This document shows, piece after piece, positions 58,247 to 64,000 of a stretch of 64,000 bases of DNA (the stretch's first letter is position 1; the number at the start of each line of letters is the position of its first letter). A program made the position numbers and the translations under genes. Below the pieces are notes generated by a model. The model was given only the letters and a program-made list of their open reading frames with translations, made no database searches and was not told the DNA's origin. The DNA is from Neorhizobium sp. NCHU2750 (GTDB lineage Bacteria > Pseudomonadota > Alphaproteobacteria > Rhizobiales > Rhizobiaceae), in assembly GCF_003597675.1 (NCBI RefSeq), contig NZ_CP030831.1, positions 158,465 through 222,464 of the forward strand, given 5' to 3'.

Positions 58247-60301
58247 ATGGTCGACACGACGAAGAAGAGTGTCGCGAAGTCGCTTACGGCTGACATGCGC
58301 CGTTCTGCTAAGCGGCTTTCTAAGCAAATGCGTAAAACCTCGCTTACTGAAGAGGAGGCAACAAGGAATCTAGCCCGGCTCGAAACGCCGGACCAGAAGC
58401 GAAAATATGTCGCCGATATGCAGATAATCGACAAGCTGGAAGACGGCTTTCGAGGCGAAATAAGCTATAAAATGCTTGGAAATAAACAGCTTCGGGTCGA
58501 CAGCCCAAAAGAATTAACGCGCGAGCATGGTATAATAAGAAAAACAAGAAAGGTTCTGAAGCGTAACGCAGAGACTGGCAATGTTTACTTGGGTCTCCAC
58601 GAAAAGAAGACCTGGAGGAGCGTTAGCAGCCATCTTTATGCCGAGGACGGTACACTTCGCGCGAAGCATGTGAAATACAAAGACGGACGCTTTGAAGAAA
58701 AATGGGAACGAGACGAAAATGGCCTGCTGTTCCGCACGCAGTTTGTCAACCGAAATCGGCTATTTCAACCTATTTCCGAGAAGGTCAGCACACCCTACCG
58801 GAGCGGACCGGAAAACCGGCTTTTTCGTGAACTAACCCGTCGAAAAGGTTCCAAGCAGGAAACTTTTGAGCGGGACGAAAAAGGCAACCTCGAGCTCATC
58901 GGCAGCAAACGTCTCGGCTTTTCCAAGAATTCGACGAAAGCCGTGGATCGTCAGACCTCTCAGACGACGATTCGAAAACTTGGTGGCGCATTCAGCAAAT
59001 CTTATAGATCCCTGCTAGACACAGAGGGCAACGAACTTGGCCGAGATATATCGAGTCATCGACGGCTCTTCAACAAGCGATCGGCTGTCTACGATGAGGC
59101 TAGCGGGCAATTGACGAGCACCAAGCATACGTTCGGTAAGATCTACAAGAGTGAAACAGCGTATTTGAACGCTGATATCAAAAAAGTCTCAAAAAAGATA
59201 CTCGGCGTGACGGTTCGTCGGAAACTGACGACGCTAAGTGAACAAGAACACGACGCTCAGAAGCTGCGAAATTCGGAATCCATTGAGCATAGGAAGGCTT
59301 GGCAAGAGCGCGCAGTTATCCCTAGATCGCCTCCACGGGAGACGGCAAATGTGGATTCGGCGCCGCAGTCGCATCTGGTCAACTCTCTTAGAGACGGCCG
59401 TCGTGATGAGGCTGAGCCTAGGGTTGTGCCTGCAAAAGACCGACGATTTGATGGCGTTATACAAAATTCACCCTTGTTTCGGCAACCGAACTCCGAGCGA
59501 CGGGTCGGTTCCCAAACACTACCTCCATCGTCAAATGTGCGTGCCTTAGATCCAGTTTTTCCAAGGGAAGGCGCTAAGTCGGAAAAAGGGCCAGTGGCGG
59601 TCAATCTCCAGCGTGATAATGAAAGGGAAAAGCAAGAGGAAAAAAACCTCAGTGAGAGGCGGGGAAATCTCTTCCGGTCAAGCCGGTCAATAACAGAGAT
59701 GTCGTTTCCCGGATCGCCGGAAAGAATAACGATGTTAGGTTTGCGGCGGGCCTCGATAAACCCATCCGCCGATCCGCAATCGCCGGTCGGCAGAACGGAT
59801 TCCCAAGCGCCGCCGATGTCCTTATTTCCGATCAATAATCATCAGTCGGATCCAAACGAGCAAGAGCTCTTGAGTTTCCTGCATAGCGTGCCAGTCCCGC
59901 CGCCTTTGGAAGTACATGGCGCACCAGGCGGGCGTGTTGAGGACAGCCTCCGTGGAGCTTCCGGAGACAGCCTGGTGCGAACGAGTTCAGTGTCGGAGAG
60001 TGTGTTCGATGAACATTCGCAAGGGCCTTTGGAACGCGATCACTCGACCAATGCGACAAGTGAGCGCTTTGATCCGCAGGCTTTGTTTGGCGAACCGGGC
60101 TTGTCGCGCGTCTCAGAAACACGACCAGAACTCTCGATGCAAGGCGACCATTTGACAAATTCGGAACAGCAAGCGTTACTGAATGAACTGCTTAGTGTGC
60201 CATTACCGGGTCCTTTGCCGAAGGCGGATCATGAGCGACCGAGGGTTTTGGAAAGCTCACGGAGCCGAGAGCGCTCCATGTCAGGAGGGCTTTCACTTTA
60301 G
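58247..60301 (+). CDS. virE3: VirE3, translocated effector
   Basis: 684 residues. VirE3 enters the plant, can stand in for VIP1 and acts as a transcription activator in the nucleus. Basic stretches suited to nuclear import occur in the first third. The C-terminal part holds two related proline-rich motifs about 90 residues apart (QELLSFLHSVPVPPPLE and QALLNELLSVPLPGPLP) and ends in an arginine-rich tail (ESSRSRERSMSGGLSL). GAAAGGATTCAAC precedes the ATG. Last gene of the virE operon, 66 bp after virE2. Confidence 0.93.
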   Translation: MVDTTKKSVAKSLTADMRRSAKRLSKQMRKTSLTEEEATRNLARLETPDQKRKYVADMQIIDKLEDGFRGEISYKMLGNKQLRVDSPKELTREHGIIRKTRKVLKRNAETGNVYLGLHEKKTWRSVSSHLYAEDGTLRAKHVKYKDGRFEEKWERDENGLLFRTQFVNRNRLFQPISEKVSTPYRSGPENRLFRELTRRKGSKQETFERDEKGNLELIGSKRLGFSKNSTKAVDRQTSQTTIRKLGGAFSKSYRSLLDTEGNELGRDISSHRRLFNKRSAVYDEASGQLTSTKHTFGKIYKSETAYLNADIKKVSKKILGVTVRRKLTTLSEQEHDAQKLRNSESIEHRKAWQERAVIPRSPPRETANVDSAPQSHLVNSLRDGRRDEAEPRVVPAKDRRFDGVIQNSPLFRQPNSERRVGSQTLPPSSNVRALDPVFPREGAKSEKGPVAVNLQRDNEREKQEEKNLSERRGNLFRSSRSITEMSFPGSPERITMLGLRRASINPSADPQSPVGRTDSQAPPMSLFPINNHQSDPNEQELLSFLHSVPVPPPLEVHGAPGGRVEDSLRGASGDSLVRTSSVSESVFDEHSQGPLERDHSTNATSERFDPQALFGEPGLSRVSETRPELSMQGDHLTNSEQQALLNELLSVPLPGPLPKADHERPRVLESSRSRERSMSGGLSL

Positions 60302-60672
60302 AATGAAATTACCGATTCAAGTGTCCACCCAGTGGCTTGATTGAAACAGGCCAAGATGTGCGGAACACACCACTTCGAGGTGATGCTCGAGGAATAGTTC
60401 AGAGTTGTGACATCCCGCTGCGCAGCCTCTACGCATATTAGATGACTCTGCGAGAACGTTTGTGTAGCTTGCAATGTAGCTATGTTGAACCGCCAGCCCA
60501 TAGGAGCAATGCCGTGAGTGTCTCATCAAAGCCCACCTGCCGTGTCGTGCGGCCCCGCGATACCTATGCCGGAAAACAGGGCTTCAGCGTAACCGATGTC
60601 CTACCCCCCCCGTTGTTCTCGCCGCCCTAATCTGTGATCGGCTTTCCATGGACGAGCAACGGGAGTTTCTCC
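60302..60672. other. Spacer between virE3 and the IS66 remnant
   Basis: About 370 bp without a gene. A GTGTCCACC appears at 60320, like the sequence next to the other IS66 remnants, but forms no matching hairpin here. Confidence 0.4.
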
Positions 60673-61061
60673 ATGGAGAGTACATTGGAGTTTCTCACAA
60701 CCAGGAAGTCTGGACGTGAGATTCACCGGCATTGGCCGGACGAGGTCAAGGCGCAGATCGTTTCGGAAAGCTTGAGACCTGGCGCGCGATGGTGAATGAG
60801 GGCGCCGAGCGCTATGGATTGCGGGCGAACCGCCTTTCGACTTGGCGAACGATGGCGCGGCAGGGCAAGCTTGTTCTACCTGCACCCGATGACCCAGTGG
60901 AGTTCGCAGCGGTAGTCATCGATCCACCCGTTGCGGAGCCGCTGATCAATAAAACTAGCCGCCCTGAGATCATCGTCGGCGCTGTCACCATCCGCCTGGA
61001 AGAAGGTGCGTCTGCCGCCCGCATTGCCGCTATTGCGCGTGCCTGCGCGGTTCCGGCATGA
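60673..61061 (+). pseudogene. IS66-family tnpA (orfA), frameshifted
   Basis: Begins MESTLEFLTTRKSGREIHRH and reads to SESLRPGA, then an extra CG near 60783-60786 shifts the frame. The remainder ([38 protein letters not shown]) is intact in the next frame to 61061. Removing two bases restores a normal OrfA of about 130 residues with its helix-turn-helix. Confidence 0.8.
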
Positions 61062-61165
61062 TCTTTCCGTCGAACCGCGTACGGATCATGGTCGCGACCA
61101 AGCCGGTCGACTTCCGTAAAGGTCATGATGGATTGGCGGCATTGGTCAAGAATGAGCTGCGCAAA
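61058..61165 (+). pseudogene. IS66-family tnpB (orfB), 5' part
   Basis: Starts [20 protein letters not shown], then [17 protein letters not shown], the N-terminus of IS66 OrfB, overlapping tnpA by four bases. After about 36 codons it is joined to the antisense of a traR gene. tnpC is missing. Confidence 0.8.
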
Positions 61166-61495
61166 GATGCCGTAATCGGCCGCATGCGCATAGAAGGCGC
61201 GCTCTTCCTTCGACAGCCCCGGCCGTTCCTGCTCCCCCGACCATGCGAAGACATGCTTCCTGGATCTTGCGCGTTTGACGACCGGATCGAGGGCGTCGAA
61301 TTTCTTGTCGAAATAGGTTGATTGCCACTCGCGGTGATAGTTGGTCACCGCGATGATATGCTTGTGCTGGATGTGAAGGTAGGCAAAACCGGTGAAGCCG
61401 AAATGCTCGGCGAAGTCCGCGAGCCCGGTCTTCAGGATGCATTCATCGCCCTCGATTGCGGCAAGATCGGTCAACTTGTCCAGCCAGTGCTGCAT
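61166..61495 (-). pseudogene. traR: Truncated traR (N-terminal 110 residues)
   Basis: Begins [20 protein letters not shown] and follows TraR to [13 protein letters not shown] at residue 110, where the IS66 fragment begins. It retains the OOHL-pocket residues Tyr53, Trp57, Asp70 and Trp85, but lacks the end of the ligand-binding domain and the whole DNA-binding domain. The frame stays open into antisense IS66 sequence to 60812, so a 227-residue chimera could be made. It differs from the intact TraR at 3040-3744 at many sites, so it is a separate allele. The first 13 bases upstream of the start match those of the intact copy. Confidence 0.85.
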
Positions 61496-61559
61496 TCCAT
61501 ACCCCCATCTGTGATTACAACTATCCTTGTCGTCGCGGTCCGCCTCGACAGTCGGCGAC

Positions 61560-62202
61560 CGGGAGCCCCAAGGACCGGGGCCATGGCGCGCAACTGATCG
61601 CGGAAATCGAGGCCGCGATAGTTGGATTCCAGGTAGGCGTGGCTGAAGTCGATCAGGGCTACGACATCCGGATGATTGACGGCTTTCACCGTTGCGGCAA
61701 CTTCGGCCGGAGTCTGACGATACTGGCCCGGCTCCGTTGTGAAAATATTCTCAAAGGCGATGCGAATACCGTACGCTTTGGCATGCTCGCCCAATTCGAG
61801 CAGCGCTTCGCATTGACGCTCGTCAGCGCCGGCGCGTTGAGCGATCTGATCGGCGCGCAGAAAGCCCGCGTGCTGGACGAGAACGCGGGCGTCGATGCTG
61901 TCGCAAATCTCGACCAGTGCCTTTGCAGCATCGACCTGGTGCCGGCGCGTTGCCGGGTCCATGAAGTTCGAGGACACGAGGCCGTGCACGGTATAGCGGA
62001 AGGAAAACGTCTCAAGAAGGGTTCTGAGCCGATCGGCACGCTCTTTGACGATGCGGCCACCCGCGATCAGATCGAGGCTGGAAAGGGCGAGTTCGACCGT
62101 GTCGACGCCGATTGCCTCAAGGCGGCGCAGCTCTCTCTCGAGGCTGTCAAGCTCGCCGTCCGTCGATGCCGTATTGAAGCCCGTTGCGATAATATTGTTC
62201 AT
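61560..62202 (-). pseudogene. Sugar-phosphate isomerase/epimerase-like gene, 3' truncated
   Basis: About 214 residues from MNNIIATGFNTASTDGELDS at 62202. A xylose-isomerase-like TIM barrel is suggested by [40 protein letters not shown] with a metal-binding Glu, and [17 protein letters not shown]. The C-terminal quarter is lost near 61560, where the sequence joins the region upstream of the truncated traR. It lies after Nudix' in the degraded acc-like cluster, and probably acted on a released sugar. Confidence 0.6.
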
Positions 62203-62225
62203 AATGATTTCCAGTTCTGAGGCGC

Positions 62226-62765
62226 TTAACCCGCTTTGGAGGCGACGGCGGCGGCCCGTTGGATTTCTCGTTCTTCGAGCCTCGCAAAGAGGCCGCGTAG
62301 CTCCGGCTCGCCGACCGCCGATGCCGCCAGACGGGGACTGAACCATTGAAGGTCGCGTTGATGGCGTTCCGGAAAGTCGTCTTCCATCCGCTGGACATCG
62401 AGAAGATGGACCTGGACCATTGCCGGAATGAACTCGCCGTCACCAAGCCTCTTCACGTAGGTGTAATGACCCCAAGCCTTTTTTCGGACGCGTCCCCGGA
62501 CACCAGCCTCCTCCCAGGCTTCCTGGCTTGCGACCTCATGCGGCTTCTTTTTCGCCATTGGCCAACCTTTGGGTATGACCCAGCGCCCGGTACCCCGGCT
62601 GGTAATAAGGAGAACCTCGATTGGGCCTGAACTGTCATCGGTTCGCCGATAGCAAATAGCGGCGTACTGGGTCCTGATTTCGCCGGTCCAGAGCTTGTCA
62701 GCTACCATTGCCAGTCGTGCTAAAGCTGTTTGTCCTGCAGGTTCACCGGGCATGGCGTGATCCAC
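62226..62765 (-). CDS. Nudix hydrolase, paralogue of the acc-operon copy
   Basis: Up to 179 residues from GTG at 62765; ATG codons at 62753 and 62690 are alternatives. The Nudix region (GTGRWVIPKGWPMAKKKPHE, then VASQEAWEEAGVRGRV) matches the protein at 15482-15940 closely. It looks intact, although the accG fragment before it has lost its end, so its own expression is uncertain. The gene order accF-accG-Nudix is the same in both clusters. Confidence 0.7.
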   Translation of the reverse strand: MDHAMPGEPAGQTALARLAMVADKLWTGEIRTQYAAICYRRTDDSSGPIEVLLITSRGTGRWVIPKGWPMAKKKPHEVASQEAWEEAGVRGRVRKKAWGHYTYVKRLGDGEFIPAMVQVHLLDVQRMEDDFPERHQRDLQWFSPRLAASAVGEPELRGLFARLEEREIQRAAAVASKAG

Positions 62766-62789
62766 CCTCGAATTGAGAAAGCGTAGCGG

Positions 62790-63245
62790 TCATCCCTGGC
62801 GCGGGTGACCGTTCAACCGTGTTGGAACGGTCTTGCCGCCGACCAGAATCAGATCTCGAACAGGTGCATAAATCACGCCGAATGACGGACGACGGTTCCC
62901 GTACAGACCAATCGAGATCGCCCAATTCTGGCCGCCGCGGACGAAGTTGAATGTTCCGTCGATCGGATCGATGACCCACACGCGCCCGGAGGCGCCAGGA
63001 ATCTCGCCACTTTCTTCACCCATGATGCCATCATCGGGGAACGCCTCCCGCAAGCTGCCAATCAGGAATGCCTCAACGTCCTTGTCGGCCTCGGTAACGA
63101 GGTCGAGGTGTCCCTTTGTCTCGACGGGAAGGCTCGACAGGGAACGAAAGTGATCGAGGGCACGCTCGCCGGCTTTGCGGGCGATCTTCTCGACAATGGC
63201 AGCGGTATCCTGCTCGGCAGACTTTGGCATATTCTGATCAGCCAT
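62790..63245 (-). pseudogene. accG: Truncated accG paralogue
   Basis: 151 codons starting MADQNMPKSAEQDTAAIVEK and keeping the first metal motifs (GEESGEIPGASGRVWVIDPI, DGTFNFVRGG), but ending after TRLNG where about 120 C-terminal residues, including the WD motif, are lost. The ATG overlaps the accF' stop exactly as in the intact operon. It cannot form a complete phosphatase. Confidence 0.8.
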
Positions 63246-63546
63246 TTGCTTCTTCTTTCAGCCTTGCAACCTGTGCGACATCGTCTCCGAGAAACTGGTC
63301 GAGCTCCCCGTCGCGGATTCCCTGGATAACCTGAGCTTCGACATTGATGCCGTACTGCATCAGCTTTTCATGATGTCCGGCTGGCAGGTAGCAGAATGCC
63401 GCGAAGCCCTTGTCTCGAAGCTGGCGCGCCTCGCCGCTGGCGAAGTGGTATATCTCGATGTTCATCGCATCGAGGTCGGCCTGGCGGGCAATAGCGGCAG
63501 GGTCGATCAGCCGGGAATGCATCAGGCCGACAGTCGGAACTTCGGG
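63238..63546 (-). pseudogene. accF: accF paralogue, C-terminal fragment
   Basis: Matches AccF from PEVPTVGLMHSRLIDPAAIA to the end (about 102 residues), with clear divergence from the copy at 14350-14671 (for example DKGFAAFCYLPAGHHEKL versus NEGFAAFCYLPTGYHEKL). The N-terminal two thirds with the catalytic His and metal residues are missing; the break near 63546 meets the T-DNA left-border flank. Confidence 0.8.
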
Positions 63547-64000
63547 TCCCCGACCTGTACCATTCGGTGAGCAATGGATAGGGGAGTTGATATCGTCAAC
63601 CGTTCACTTCTAAAGAAATAGCGCCACTCAGCTTCCTCAGCGGCTTTATCCAGCGATTTCCTATTATGTCGGCATAGTTCTCAAGATCGACAGCCTGTCA
63701 CGGTTAAGCGAGAAATGAATAAGAAGGCTGATAATTCGGATCTCTGCGAGGGAGATGATATTTGATCACAGGCAGCAACGCTCTGTCATCGTTACAATCA
63801 ACATGCTACCCTCCGCGAGATCATCCGTGTTTCAAACCCGGCAGCTTGGTTGCCGTTCTTCCGAATAGCATCGGTAACATGAGCAAAGTCTGCCGCCTTA
63901 CAACGGCTCTCCCGCTGACGCCGTCCCGGACTGATGGGCTGCCTGTATCGAGTGGTGATTTTGTGCCGAGCTGCCGGTCGGGGAGCTGTTGGCTGGCTGG
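63547..64000. other. Outer flank of the T-DNA left border (nopaline type)
   Basis: No gene. From memory this stretch is the DNA outside the pTiT37-type left border that is carried in common binary vectors, including the closing GGGGAGCTGTTGGCTGGCTGG. In those vectors the next bases are TGGCAGGATATATTGTGG, the start of the 25-bp border repeat. The repeat therefore should begin at base 64001, just outside the window. This is recall, not alignment. Confidence 0.75.

Noticed and set aside
61471..62346. 291-codon minus frame as one intact gene
   Set aside because: The recognisable epimerase part is about 61560-62202; the N-terminal extension overlaps the Nudix gene and the C-terminal end is chance sequence beyond a breakpoint.
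63900..64000. T-DNA border repeat or overdrive inside the window
   Set aside because: No GGCAGGATATATTG-type repeat is present before base 64000; by recall it starts just beyond.

Overview
The window is a stretch of a nopaline/agrocinopine-type Ti plasmid of Agrobacterium (Rhizobiaceae). The assignment rests on recognisable protein families rather than a database search: TraR and TraM, the agrocinopine (acc) transport and catabolism operon, a complete vir regulon (virA, virB1-B11, virG, virC, virD1-D5, virE1-E3, virH1-H2, virK, virF) and tzs, which is typical of nopaline plasmids. The last ~450 bases match, from memory, the DNA just outside the nopaline T-DNA left border that many binary vectors carry. 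The border repeat itself should begin at or just after base 64000.

Left third (1-17074), opine catabolism and conjugation control. traM is on the + strand. The arc-type operon runs leftward: a doubtful leader ORF, a Na/Pi-cotransporter-like gene, splA, traR, a small ORF that looks frameshifted, and mcpA. From the same control region accR and accA-accG run rightward with tight or overlapping starts, followed by a Nudix hydrolase, a DUF4432 epimerase-like gene and a P-loop kinase cut off by an IS21-type remnant. AccR should repress both directions. Opine therefore feeds catabolism and, through traR, OOHL-dependent conjugal transfer, with TraM as the brake.

Middle (17075-31000), the variable left flank of the vir region. 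It holds virH1-virH2 (P450s), an IS110-family element inside a perfect 28-bp inverted repeat, virF (F-box effector), virK, a broken hipA, a second F-box remnant, an IS66 tnpA remnant, an exported chorismate-lyase-like gene, a small ORF and tzs. Much of the sequence between these genes has no convincing gene.

Right half (31008-60301), the core vir region. virA senses phenolics and VirG is its response regulator. virB1-B11 build the type IV secretion channel and T-pilus. VirC1/C2 and VirD1/D2 process T-DNA at the borders. VirD4 is the coupling protein. VirE2, VirE3, VirD5 and VirF are effectors, and VirE1 is the VirE2 chaperone. Vir-box-like sequences precede most of these units, and a Ros-type site overlaps the virC/virD boxes.

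Right end (60302-64000), a scar region on the minus strand. An IS66 remnant is joined to a traR fragment coding only residues 1-110. Behind it lies a degraded second acc-like cluster (accF' C-terminal end, accG' N-terminal half, Nudix', TIM-barrel epimerase'), which runs into the T-DNA left-border flank. No rRNA, tRNA or CRISPR array was seen.
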